Source of the DNA: Whitmania pigra
Lineage: Eukaryota > Annelida > Clitellata > Hirudinida > Haemopidae
Assembly: GCA_021613335.1 (NCBI GenBank)
Contig: JAJTWR010000450.1
Span: 112,501 to 176,500 of the forward strand
Length of the DNA: 64,000 nt
Direction of reading: 5' to 3'
Shown here: positions 13,753 through 25,572 of the stretch, piece after piece
How the letters are laid out: every line of letters starts with the position of its first letter
Numbering within the stretch: position 1 is the stretch's first letter
Made by a program: the position numbers and the translations under genes
Notes under the pieces: model-generated
The model's input: only the letters and a program-made list of their open reading frames with translations
What the model was told of the DNA's origin: nothing
Database searches by the model: none

Positions 13753-15318
13753 CTAAGGGTACCTGATAGGTGAAATCGGCCTGCGCTCTCTTTTGCGATC
13801 ATCCCTCTCCTTGTAATAATAGTCATTAGTTTCCTTTTTATGTCTGGATTCCTCCTGGTACCTGGATTCTTCACGGTACCTGGATTCTTCACGGTACCTG
13901 GATTCTTCACGATACCTGGATTCTTCATGGTACCTGGATTCTTCCTGATACCTAGAATCGTAGCCCCTGCGACGTGTGTCACGCTCGTCGTAGCGACCGC
14001 CATAATCCTTAGAAGAGCGGTGATAGTCATCTCTATCACGTTGGTAATCATCTTTCCTGCGGAGTTTGTCGTCCCTGCCACGGTAATAGTCATCTACGTC
14101 ACGGTAGCGGTCGCCTTTGTCACGGAAATTGTCATCTCTGTCACGATGCCTGCTCTTCTCCTTTTCGGTGTCCTTATCGCGATACGATTTTTCTCGCTCT
14201 CCGGCGTCTTTACTCTTCCTTGGCGACCTCGAGCGCTTTCGATCTTTGCTGCGATCTCTTCTTCGAGAGACTGAACGCTTTCGCTTTTTCTCGTTCGTTT
14301 CTAAGCGAACAGGGGCCTCCTTTTTTTCTGGAGCTTTCTCTTTCGAGTCGTTCACATCCACCTCGTTTTCCACTTTCACCTGCGACTCTTCCGCTGATGC
14401 TCCTTCCTTGTTGTTGTTGGTGGTGGTCGTCTGGTCGCTTGAAGTGTTCAGCAGAGATAGAGGGCTTTCCAAGGTTACCTGTGGAGCATTAGCAGATTTT
14501 ATATCTCTTATTTTCGATAGTATCTCTTTTAGGTCCCCTTTCGGTCCCTCGTACAGGGACAAAATGGCTCTCGAAATGTCGTCCATGTCGGACTTTTTGA
14601 CGCTGAAAAGCTGCCACCAACCGGGGTTATTTGGCAGAGGATACTTCAGGGTCAAAGAGGTCAAGTGGATGCAAGCGCACGCCACGACCTCGCTCGAGTA
14701 CCTCACACAAACGTCGGTGTGGTAACTGTCGTTGAGGTGGTTGAAAGCCGCCTGAACTATGAACTCTTTCTTCTCCAGGCCTAGAATCTGGCAAATGACG
14801 GGAATTAATCTATGAGGATTATTGACACTGATACAGTACCCTATGTCCTTGAGTATTAGGAGCTCGATCTTTGAAAGATGCTTCTTCAAGTTCGCATAGT
14901 TGATGTCGATCCTCATCGGCCTTATGGTCTTACCACTGAGTACTTGATCGATGTGGCGGAAAACGTTCATCACGTCCCTCATCTTCCTCGCACTTTCGTC
15001 CCTACTCTCCATCTTCGACGACACGAATAAGGCTGCCATGGCAACCTGCTCGCCTTCGTATTCGACGAAAGACCTCTTGTAGAAGAACCTGTGGAATATT
15101 ACCTGAGCTGTGGCTATGTTCGTCATGCCCAGCTTTAGGAGCATTCCGGCCGTATGGATGCGTTGCGTGCAGTAGATGCGGAGACATCGCTCTTCCTCTA
15201 TGGTCAGACCCTTTTCCATGGTTGGGGTGGAAGCGATCACATCTTCTGACAGGATGACGTCATTGCTGGTGATGAGCACTTCGCTGAAATCCTTGTCGAT
15301 GTATTCTACGTCGTCCAT
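13753..15318 (-). CDS. CCNL1: Cyclin L (intronless), SR-type C-terminal tail
   Basis: This 521-residue frame matches the cyclin L family, partners of CDK11 and CDK12/13-type kinases that link transcription and pre-mRNA splicing in nuclear speckles. Two cyclin folds are visible. Box 1 (about 40-150) carries ATAQVIFHRFFY, VAMAALFVSSKME and RDVMNVFRH; box 2 (about 165-255) carries VVACACIHL and NNPGWWQLF. The C-terminal third is basic and Arg/Ser/Asp/Glu-rich (KKRKRSVSRRRDRSKDRKRS and similar), as expected for the family's RS domain. Near the end a six-residue unit, ESRYRE, repeats about six times. Length is close to vertebrate cyclin L1. The start is the ATG at 15318, followed by an acidic leader. 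No intron interrupts it, unlike the multi-exon genes around it and vertebrate CCNL1/2, so retroposition or intron loss is likely. L1 and L2 cannot be told apart here. Confidence 0.93.
   Translation of the reverse strand: MDDVEYIDKDFSEVLITSNDVILSEDVIASTPTMEKGLTIEEERCLRIYCTQRIHTAGMLLKLGMTNIATAQVIFHRFFYKRSFVEYEGEQVAMAALFVSSKMESRDESARKMRDVMNVFRHIDQVLSGKTIRPMRIDINYANLKKHLSKIELLILKDIGYCISVNNPHRLIPVICQILGLEKKEFIVQAAFNHLNDSYHTDVCVRYSSEVVACACIHLTSLTLKYPLPNNPGWWQLFSVKKSDMDDISRAILSLYEGPKGDLKEILSKIRDIKSANAPQVTLESPLSLLNTSSDQTTTTNNNKEGASAEESQVKVENEVDVNDSKEKAPEKKEAPVRLETNEKKRKRSVSRRRDRSKDRKRSRSPRKSKDAGEREKSYRDKDTEKEKSRHRDRDDNFRDKGDRYRDVDDYYRGRDDKLRRKDDYQRDRDDYHRSSKDYGGRYDERDTRRRGYDSRYQEESRYHEESRYREESRYREESRYREESRYQEESRHKKETNDYYYKERDDRKRERRPISPIRYP
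13843..13960 (-). repeat. 18-bp coding minisatellite in the cyclin L tail
   Basis: About six tandem copies of an 18-bp unit (plus strand tacctggattcttcacgg) encode the hexapeptide ESRYRE and its variants (ESRYHE, ESRYQE). The array stays in frame, and most differences are single substitutions. Confidence 0.9.
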
Positions 15319-15711
15319 TGTTTGAGAAATAAATACAACTAGAACTGACTAGGAAAATTATGCGTAATAATTTTTTGCTTTGTATGTGTTTTTTCAAAAA
15401 TGAACTTTTTTTATTTTATATATAATCAAGCTTGGAATTTTATTGAATGCGATGGTCGTGCATTAACATCCGCGAGAAAAGATCTCGTATATAAATAATG
15501 CCAGAATATTAAAATTTTATTAATTAAAAGAGCGAACGATCAAGGATCACAATTTAGAGTAATTTTAATAAATTACTACCATTTGTCAAAAAATAAATAA
15601 AATTACAAAGGAATAATATTTGATGGAGTAAGTTAATTGCGATTTCTCAGTACCATCTTGGCGGCAAGATTTATTGCTGGGGACAATTTAATATCATAAC
15701 CCGATATCGAG

Positions 15712-15719
15712 TGACGTCA
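15712..15719. promoter_or_regulatory. Palindromic CRE-like site upstream of cyclin L
   Basis: A perfect TGACGTCA lies about 390 bp upstream of the cyclin L ATG, with a half-site (gtgacgc) shortly after it and a ccatcttggcgg box about 55 bp nearer the gene. Together they suggest a housekeeping-type promoter. TGACGTCA also occurs elsewhere in the window, so its function is inference only. Confidence 0.3.
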
Positions 15720-15803
15720 TCGCAATGGGCAGGAAGTGACGCAACAGAAAGATAAGCTCGAGTTGACACAAATTCATTTAGTAAGAAAATTATGGCACAA
15801 AGT

Positions 15804-15986
15804 GGGTGGTTATAAATTATGAAATGGGTGATTATAAATTATGAAATGGGTGGTTATAAATTATGAAATGGGTGGTTATAAATTATGAAATGGGTGATTA
15901 TAAATTATGAAATGGGTGGTTATAAATTATGAAATGGGTGGTTATAAATTATGAAATGGGTGGTTATAAATTATGAAATGGGTGGT
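15804..15986. repeat. 22-bp minisatellite, 8 copies
   Basis: Eight full copies and one partial copy of a 22-bp unit, beginning gggtggttataaattatg and ending aaat. Copies are nearly identical; two carry a G-to-A change (gggtgatt). High identity suggests recent expansion. Confidence 0.95.
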
Positions 15987-16914
15987 ATTGAGGCGTTTGG
16001 ATGGTTTTGTGTGGGTCTGTTTCAAACTCATCCGTGTTAGCCAAATCATTACACGTTTAAGTAATTTTTATTAGAACAATTATTACTTGAAAGGTGAATT
16101 TATAAATTTATATTACATTTAATTATTATTTACATGCGAAAATTCTTTTGTGAATTCTCCTCAACTTGGGTAATGAAGAGCGGAAATTTCTTCAAAAGCC
16201 TTAATGTCCTTACATAATAAAAAAGTAGCCGTTACAATCTAACGACTTTTATAAAAATTTATGTCCAGAATGAATGCCAGCCTTTAGCTATAAGACTTCA
16301 TTCATCTTCAAAATGACATAACTTTCCAGAGATCCATAAATTTTAAGCCTCCGAAATTTGGAAGGGGGTGTCGGACTAAAAGCCAAAACTTTCCCCATAA
16401 TCCCGACTACGGTGAGTGGCCGAATGGTGCAATTAACCACTTTATTTCCATCCATCCGTCAACTTGATGACTTGATCATCATTCCACCCGCGGTACGTCA
16501 TTCCATGTCATTTTGAAGTCAGACGATGTCAAGCGTTTCCATAAATCCAATTTGTGGCCGAGTGCCGCTTAAAGTCTCTCGAAAATTTGGTCTTGTTAAT
16601 TTGAATTTTTTTTTAGCTCTTAAATTTGTCGAAAAAAAATTTTTTTTTTGCAATTTAAATCGAAACTTCGTTTAAAATGAGATGTGAAAAGTGCACTTTT
16701 GGATGATTATACAAAAATTATTGTATTTTTCTTTTTATTTAATTTATATTTATATTATTTTGATTTATTTCAAAAATATATAACATTAAATTTATTACAT
16801 CAAAGCGTTTTTGCGCCTCATCCTTAATCATATCCCGACGAAAATATGTTCACATAATTATGTATTTTGTTTATTTAAACTAATATCTAATAATATTTTA
16901 ATTTTTAAGTATAT

Positions 16915-17075
16915 TAATTTTTAAATTTAAATTATTTTAATTTTTAAATTTAAATTATTTTAATTTTTAAATTTAAATTATTTTAATTTTTAAATTTAAA
17001 TTATTTTAATTTTTAAATTTAAATTATTTTAATTTTTAAATTTAAATTATTTTAATTTTTAAATTTAAATTATTT
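16915..17075. repeat. 23-bp minisatellite, 7 copies
   Basis: Seven identical or nearly identical 23-bp units made only of A and T. The unit starts taatttttaaatttaaat and ends tattt, and contains the self-complementary core aaattt, so each copy could form a small hairpin. Confidence 0.95.
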
Positions 17076-17519
17076 TAATATTTAATTATTATAATATTTA
17101 ATTATAGCCTCTCCGTCTCAATCGCGTAAGAATAGGTCAAGTGATTTCGCTTGGGGGCGACGAATTGTTAGCGGGAAAAGTCGACTTTTGGTGGAATTTC
17201 ACGTTTCGAAACGCTTGTCCAAAAAATAAAAATAAGTAATAAAAAATAATAAAAAATAAATAAATAATAATAAAAAATAAATAAATAATAATATAAAATA
17301 AATAAAAAATAATATAAAATAAATAAAGCTTTTACCACTTTGTCGAATACGCTAAAATGTTGAACTAAGCGCCTTTTTTTAATTACGGGTTTAAAAAAGA
17401 TTTAATATTTCTTTTTTTTTTTATTTTGAAAAAAAAAGCTAAAAGGAGTGAACAAACAAAGCTGGAGGAGGATCATCCTGGCTTCTTTCTTCCGTTTAGC
17501 ATCTTGTAAAACTATCTGT

Positions 17520-17591
17520 GTGTTCTTGTGTGTCTGTGTGTTCTTGTATGTCTGTGTGTTCTTGTGTGTCTGTGTGTTCGTGTGTGTCTCC
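17520..17591. repeat. 18-bp TG-rich tandem repeat
   Basis: Four copies of gtgttcttgtgtgtctgt with minor changes. The Cys/Val/Phe-rich frame across it is a repeat artefact. Confidence 0.88.
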
Positions 17592-18734
17592 AATGTCGGT
17601 GTTGATGATACCTTCCAAACAATTATGAGAAGCAAGCTGTTGTACCGAACAAAAACTAATTTCAGCATTTCACATCTTCCTGGTTATTAATTTATTTATT
17701 TTTCACTCATTCTGTAATTATTTCTTTTTTAAACTTTTAATTCGATCAATGAAAACAGACATCTCATTGGGTTTGTGACGAGAGGCTGCTAATGTTGGTT
17801 TGGTGCAGGTACACGCTAATGGTGCTGGTCTGAGAAAAACGTGTCCAGGGGATTGTTGACACAAGGTCTTTGGAGAGAAGTGTGGGGAATTGTCTTTTAA
17901 GGAGTGCGTAATTACTTGCAGATGAAGATTGGGTAGTTTTTTTATTGTTTTTTTCTTTAGTAAATAAATAAATAAATTAGTATCTGTGCATGTGTTTGTG
18001 TACGTGTTGAGAGCGCGCCAGCTTGCGTGGGTGTGCATGCGATGAAAGCATTTAATCGCTCGTGGTCGTCTGTCACCTTAGCGGGCAGATCCATTGCGCT
18101 GTAATTAATTATTAATAAATGAGCTAATAAATTATGCACAAGACGGGGGAAGCCAAGTTGCATTTGTTGGATGGAGCCACTGAAAAAAGATGGATGGATG
18201 GATGATCAACAGCTGGGATGCATCAATCTTTATAATAGTTAAAAAACAAATTAAAAGTATTTTTATCGTCCAATGATAATAAGAACTGCTCGAATAATTG
18301 GACCAATCAGAACGATTAGTTTGACATGAAGTAGATGAATATTTTCGCGATACTTTGAATAGCGTGTTATTAAAGTTTGACTTGTGAATTATGAACCAAA
18401 AATTAATCAAGCAATTAATATTGGTTGACTTGATTGAAGTCTTCGATTCGTGATTGAAAGGGGTCATCAACCATTCGCGTAAAGAAAAAAGATGCGATGT
18501 GTTTCTCCGGCTGCGTTGACACTAATGACGTCATCCATCTATTTTAGATTCCAGACCGAAGGGGGAATTACCAATTGGAATTCGGAAAACGAAATTCAAT
18601 CAGTTGATTGAAAAGTTGCTCCTGGAAATGAATAGGCAATTATTTTTGGAAATTCCAGATTTTTAGCCTCCACAATTCAAAATTAGATACAAAATGAAAA
18701 ACATTAAAAATTGCATAATTAAATGTTGCCGTTG

Positions 18735-18871
<137 letters not shown>

Positions 18872-19212
18872 GGTCAATAATTATCTTCATTATCTCGATA
18901 TTGGTCCTTCAACTCGGCTACATGGGGCATTAGAAACAGACCCATTACAACATCACTATAGCAACCACATGCTTTTCCTGGCGAATTTTTGAATATATAT
19001 ATATATAATTAATTAAATTTAATTTAAAAATGATTTTGTTTATATTTTCGTCGAACTTGTTTTTAAACTTTTAAATCTTTGAAATAATTTTTGTTTTTAA
19101 TCAATCAATCTCTACTTTCTATCGCTCATCGATCACGGCCTTCTTTAATTTATCTAACCATTCTTCCACTCATCTGTCCACCAGCTGGCCTTTCATCCAT
19201 CCCTCCCTCGAT

Positions 19213-19296
19213 CCGTCTGTCCATTCATCCATCCATCCATCCATCCATCCATCCATCCATCCATCCATCCATCCATCCATCCATCCATCCATCCAT
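19213..19296. repeat. (CATC)n tetranucleotide array
   Basis: About 20 tandem catc units, the same motif as at 5.7 kb. Confidence 0.93.
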
Positions 19297-19538
19297 GCAT
19301 GTTGATCAAGTATTTGACCGTAACAATTCCAGTGGAAATAACCATATTCATAATTCACATTCGCATTGACATTCATATTCATATTCAGGATCATAATCAC
19401 AATTCAGAGTCCGCATTTGAATGAGATTCAGGTCCTTGTTCTTTATGACTTCATAACAACAATTCATGACAATCGGCCGACATCAATAAGAATATCAATA
19501 ACAATAGGACAATAATTTTAACATAATATTAATAAAGA

Positions 19539-19570
<32 letters not shown>

Positions 19571-20576
19571 ATTGTAATAATAAGAATGTAATAATGATAT
19601 TAATCACAAATCACAACATCAATAATATCAACAACCAAGGTCAAGTCCAGGTTATGTGCCAAGTACTGTTGTGACGTTGTGTACTTAAAATACTTTGATA
19701 AATCTCTAATCTCTGTTGCATCATTGATCTGCTGTTTATTAATTTCATCTCAAACGCACTGGTTGATCTAAATGTAAGCAAGGCAGAAAACTTGCTCTTG
19801 AAATTAATTAATTTAAAAATTAATAATTTCGTCAAAAACTGCCGAATATTATGTTATCATATTTTTGATAATATTCTCGAAGAAATGTTACATAATAGGA
19901 CATATTTTAAAAAAATATTAATGAAAAACCATCGTCATCATCACCCTTCTTAACAATCGTCATCATCACCGTCATAAATAATCATCATCATCATAGGCCC
20001 AGTAATGGTATCAAGTTATCATTTGAACTTAGATCAATTTGAGCAACAATGGAGTGCTCCAATTTTAAACAAATAAATTATAAAAAATATTTTTAATTTA
20101 AAAAAAAATATATATATATATGTAGTCTCTTAATTTTTATATTTTTTTTTTGAAAATGAAAAAAAATTTATGAATATCAACGGGGTCATGAATATTGATG
20201 CTGCATTGAATATTAATGGCGTCATGAATATTATTAATGCCAGACGAATGTCGAACTCTCACCTTTTATAAACCGGAAGCAGACTATTTTATAAGCCTTT
20301 AAAACAATTATTGTTCTTAAATAAAAATTTTAAATTAAAAAAAATATTCTAAATTTAAAAAATAAATAACCCAGAATCTCCTATTGCCCATAAATAAATT
20401 ATAATCTAAACAAAAATCAGGTATTGCAAATTAATTCAGGTGACCTCAAAACACTGACACGCACAGAGGGTGGTCTCAACTTAACAAACCCCAATGATTA
20501 CTTTGGACCACCCACAACAAAGATTTCCACGAACTGGCTATGCTGTGAATGTGTGCCTTATATTCCTGTTACATGC

Positions 20577-21063
20577 CTGTTGTTGTTGTCGCTAATGATG
20601 TTGTTGTTGCTGTTGTTGTTGTCGTCGTTGATGATGATGTTGTTGCAGTTGTTGTTGATGATGATGTTGTTGCTGTTGTCGTTGATGATGATGTTGTTGC
20701 TGTTGTTGTTGTCGCTAATGATGTTGTTGTTGTGTTGCTGTTGTTGTTGTTGTCGTCGTTGATGATGATGTTGTTGCAGTTGTTGTTGATGATGATGTTG
20801 TTGCTGTTGTCGTTGATGATGATGTTGTTGCTGTTGTTGTTGTCGTTGATGATGATGTTGTTGCTGTTGTTGTTGTCGCTAATGATGTTGTTGTTGTCGT
20901 CGTTGATGATGATGTTGTTGCTGTTGTCGTGATGATGATGTTGCTGTTGTTGTTGTCGTTGATGATGATGTTGTGCTGTTGTTGTTGTCGCTAATGATGT
21001 TGTTGTTGTTGTTGCTGTTGTTGTTGTTGTCGTTGATGATGATGTTGTTGCTGTTGTTGTTGA
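20577..21063. repeat. Composite GTT/GAT minisatellite with higher-order structure
   Basis: About 490 bp of blocks mixing gttgttgctgttg and gatgatgatg. A unit of about 33 bp (starting cgttgatgatgatg) recurs, and a distinctive cgctaatgatg block returns near 20590, 20713, 20878 and 20990, marking longer repeated segments. All frames are open on both strands, so the long Thr/Ser/Asn or Val/Leu-rich frames are not evidence of a gene. Confidence 0.9.
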
Positions 21064-21645
21064 TGTGACGATTTTAAATTTAGTGAAATTTACTATTATC
21101 ATCATTTTCATAATTATTATTGTTATTATAACTATTATTATATAATTAGTATTATTATATTATTACAATTCATTAACTTTAAGTTAAGTTCATTAATAAT
21201 ATTATTATAAATTTCACTTTATTAAAATAAAAACAGAAATTAAATCTTTACAGAAGTTTCCGCGAAACTTTCAAGCGTATGGAATCTATAGGTGATGCTT
21301 ATTTTAAAATAATCTTCAGCGTAAATAAAACATTAAATGCTTAATAATAATTTATTATAATTATTATTTATTTGTTAGTTAATAATTAATGTCAAAGTTA
21401 ATGAGTGATAAAGCGATGTTCATTTAATATTATTTCTTCTTAAACTTTATTCAATTTAATAATTTTTATATTCTTTTACATTTTTAAATGTAAATTCAAA
21501 AAATTTCTTAAATTCATAATTCACACCTACTCTTGATAATAATGATGACGACGATGGTGATGATGATGATGATACCATAATCACTCGTTCCATAATCATC
21601 ATTGCTGTTACCATCCTTGTCATCGTCATCATCATTATTTATTAC

Positions 21646-21676
<31 letters not shown>

Positions 21677-22372
21677 TGTTTTCTTTATTATTTTTATTAT
21701 TACAGATATTATATTATTATATTAAATAAATTAAATAATAAAATGATTTTATCATCATAATTTAAAACCAAAATGAATAAAAATGCCATTGGAATTAAAA
21801 AGGCAGACGGAGCGTAACATGGCGATAAAAGAAAATTTTATTCGTAATAGAAATAAATGAATATATTAAATAAATAAACATGAATATTCCGAAAAATATA
21901 TAACATAAATATTTCTCAAATATTTGTAATAATTTAAATCTTGTGAAAAATATAGATTTTCATAATAGGCGCTAGGCATGCTAAAGCTGTCCATAAATAC
22001 CATAATATCTGCCATTATTATAATTATCAATGCTATCATTATCGATATCATCATTAAAATCATTATTATATTATTATTGTTATTGTTATTATTAAAAACA
22101 ATAAAATTAAATACATTATGAATTAATTTTTCATATTTTACAAAAGCAACTGCTCATCAAGTCTACAAAAGATTCGTCTGCTAAGATAATAAGTCGTCTG
22201 CACTTTACGGCGGGAACAGAAAAAGATTTCTCACCTTGTGATTGGTTGGAAGAGCACGTGGAAACAGGTGTTCGTCCGGACTCCAATTGTTTTACTCATA
22301 ACTTATCTCCAGGTGTGCTCGCATGGTGTTGTGAGATTGTTGATGGTGATTTGAAGTGATTTAAGATCTATG

Positions 22373-22562
<190 letters not shown>

Positions 22563-23597
22563 GTAATAATGACATGTAGTCATCGTTATCATAATTGCCT
22601 TCAACGTCCATCATCCTAACTGCATTCTCCATCGAATCTCATTTGCATATTCATAATGCTGATGAAATTATCATCGACTAATCGACTTACTTGCGAATTA
22701 ACATATTCATGAGATTCAAACGAGAGCCAATCACGTTGAGACACACGTCCTCCGCTCATTGAAACTTGAATTTGGATCGCTATTTTGGACGTGGTTTGAC
22801 ACGCGTTCAATCTGCCACGAAGTTCATGAACTCTGACCTCTAACCTGTTGGAGTCAAAGTGACCTCGGGGGCAAAATGGCACTTCAATCTTTCGCACTTT
22901 TGATTGGTCGAGAGAGCTGCACTCTTTCCCCGCACATACACGTGGGGATGCATTCCTAAGAGGGAGTAGATGTAAACTTTTGAGACATTTTGCAAGCAAG
23001 GTTTTGTGATTTTTAAGATTTTTTATATTTCTAGTCCCGACACACAAGGACAATAATAAATATAAATAATGTAAAATATTAATTCTATTATAATTATAAA
23101 ATGTAAGTGATTATTAAATTGTAAAAAGTTATAGTAACTAGATATTAGTTCCAATCACATCATGAAATCAATTCATTTCAATCCAAAATTCTAACCTCAC
23201 CAATCTCTAGAGACAGAGTTCAATTCCTGACCAAGGAATCCAAGTTGATCCCATTCTAAGTCTGACATTAGGCCCGTGTCCGCCAGACCGTGGCATGCTG
23301 TTGTATGACCCCGTTGGGGGTCCATGGTCACGTGGCCTCATCACGTGCCTGGTCTCGGGGGGATTTGAACTTTGGGCCGGTATAAGAAGAGTTTTTGAAG
23401 CGGAGGTGATGCTGGATTTGAAAGGAAAAAAATGTTCCTTATTTATTTTTTTCTTTAATTTAATTGTTTTAATTTGCTTATTTAGTTGATTATTTGTTTA
23501 ACGGTTATTATTATTATTATTATTCGTTTGTGAAATTAAGCTTATATTAAAATTGAAATTAATTAGTTGTAAAAAAAAATTATAGTCGCCATGGAGT

Positions 23598-23697
23598 TGC
23601 CTGCGAACGACTGTGAAAGCAAAGGGCCGTGTTCGCAACCCCGCTCGCATCGCCAGGGAGCGCCCTCGGGTAGGGGCGCTATATAAATGGTGGATCG
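23598..23697. mobile_element. SINE-like dispersed repeat, copy A
   Basis: This segment shares tgcctgcgaacgac and a tgttcgcaaccc box followed by a gct-gca segment with a second copy at 38411-38471, in the same order and at similar spacing. The second box resembles a tRNA B-box-like sequence. Copy A ends in ggggcgctatataaatgg, which resembles tails I associate with invertebrate SINEs (from memory). No target-site duplication was identified. Confidence 0.4.
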
Positions 23698-24433
23698 ATT
23701 AAGAAGTGCCTTCACATCCTATTCGGATGCAAAAGTCATTCAAAAATCGGCTAAATACAAATAAAAAAAGTTGTTGAAATATTTTATTTCACAAAAATCA
23801 AGAAAATGATAAACAGTCTTCGCAATATTTCTTATAATCCACGCTCGACTGAACACAACCTCCAAGCTCAGGTTCTCGCGCTTTTCGTTCCGCATGAGTT
23901 GTTTCTGCTTCTGGCCTACTCCATCAATTGAGAATCACTTGTTATTAATCAATTTTTTGATTATTTATCATTTAAATGAAAAATATAAAGTTGAATAATA
24001 TTCATTCGTTTATTCCTGTGAACACCACTACATTTTTATTTTCACTATATTTAAATTTATTATTTGATATAATTAAAAATGATAATGCACAAGATATATT
24101 AAAAATAAAAATAAAATTTAATTAAATTAGAAATAAAAATTAAATAATAATTAAAAATGATAATACATTTATAATTGCAAGAAAAAATTAAAAATTAAAA
24201 TTAATTAAATTAAAAAAAGATTTATATTTAATAATAAATAATAAATAACAAAACTTAATACAAATTAAATTCACCGCTACAAGTCCTGAAGACAAACAAG
24301 TGCCCGCTGAGAACATCTTGGTGAGACAAATTGCCACCCTCTCTGGAGTCTGAAAATATGACTTCAATTTATGCTAATTTTATTCCAGACTAGGAATTGA
24401 AGCGTGACGGAAATAACGAAAGTGCCGGTTTCG

Positions 24434-24805
24434 TTACGTGCGATGCCGAAAGCGTAGGAGGTTGCGTCTACTTGCGGCTTGTGGTTGTTGTGGTACTTGC
24501 GGCCGTAACGACTGTAGTACTTGTTGTTGTTGTTGTTGTTGTGGTAGTTTCGGTTTCGGTGACGGCGGCTCTTGTTGCTGGGGCACTTTCGGTTGTAATC
24601 TCGGCAGTACTTGTGGGTACTTTCGGTTGTAATTTCGGCAGTACTTTGCAGGCGCCAGTGGTAGTTGTGGTAGTTGTGGTACTTGCAGTTGCGGCGTCTG
24701 CGGATGTTGTAGTCGTGATGTAGAGTTTCGAATTAAAGAGAAGAAGAGTTCTGCAATTTCCTGGTCGGATGAAGACGGGGAAAATTTAATGGCCGAGGAT
24801 TTCAA
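24434..24805 (-). other. Pro/Gln-rich low-complexity open frame, status uncertain
   Basis: A 123-residue minus-strand frame reads as a PQVP, PQLP and PKLP-rich peptide after a less repetitive start (FSPSSSDQEIAELFFSLI). The underlying DNA is a degenerate GTT/GTA-type repeat that includes a local duplication (two copies of a CCGA.ATTACAACCGAAAGT-type segment), and other frames are open too. The first codon is not ATG. A short repetitive secreted or disordered protein cannot be excluded, but I lean toward non-coding low-complexity DNA. Confidence 0.2.
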
Positions 24806-25508
24806 GTCGTTTCGATGTGTTTTTATTTTGTATTTTGATTTGTATTTCAGAGAGAGAAAACTTTTATATTTTAAAATATTTAAAACTTATTATTATTTTA
24901 AAATATTTAAAACTTATTGTTATTGTAATAAAATATTTATAATATTTACAATTATTATAAAACATTTAAAACTTTTTATTATTATAAAATATTTAAAAAC
25001 TTTTTTAGGAGTTCAATATGAATGATTAGTGAAAAAATGTTTTTCTTAATTCTTCTTGAAATTTATTTATTTCATTTTTTTTTTAAATAAAATTATTTAC
25101 AAGAATTTGAAAATTTGCATTCGTTCTTCTTATTCTTATCTTTTTAATAATCTCATTTGAAATATATTCTTCTTGATTAAAGTGAATTGTTGATGCAAAT
25201 TTTAAAATTCAAAATCTTGACGTGTTTGATTGTCCATGAAAATGTATTTTGGGATTACTTAGAAAAAAAAGTTAGCAGTTGAAGTTTTGATAACACCAGG
25301 TATAAATACAAAATTTTATGTTATTGTTATAAATAATAATTATTTTTAATTATAAACATTTTTTATAAATTGGTAACAATTATTATTATTATTTTCACAA
25401 TTACATTATTTTACGTTACTACCACTGGTGTCAATAAATTTAATTGAAATATATAAAAAAATTTAAAAAATATAAAAAGAAATAAACTAAATTGCTGGTG
25501 TCGTCAAA

Positions 25509-25511
25509 AAG

Positions 25512-25563
<52 letters not shown>

Positions 25564-25572
25564 TTGTTGTCG
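25509..25572. repeat. (GTT)n microsatellite with GAT interruptions
   Basis: About 65 bp of GTT/TTG trinucleotides. The minus-strand poly-Gln frame is repeat-derived. Confidence 0.9.

Noticed and set aside
14117..14725. 202-residue plus-strand frame
   Set aside because: Antisense shadow of the cyclin L RS domain.
20569..21111. 180-residue Thr/Ser/Asn frame on the minus strand
   Set aside because: A repeat translation of the GTT/GAT minisatellite.
22616..23053. 145-residue open frame on the minus strand in unique sequence
   Set aside because: The frame starts without an ATG, has no recognisable domain, no phased neighbouring exons and an irregular composition. It is long enough to recheck with RNA data but not to call.
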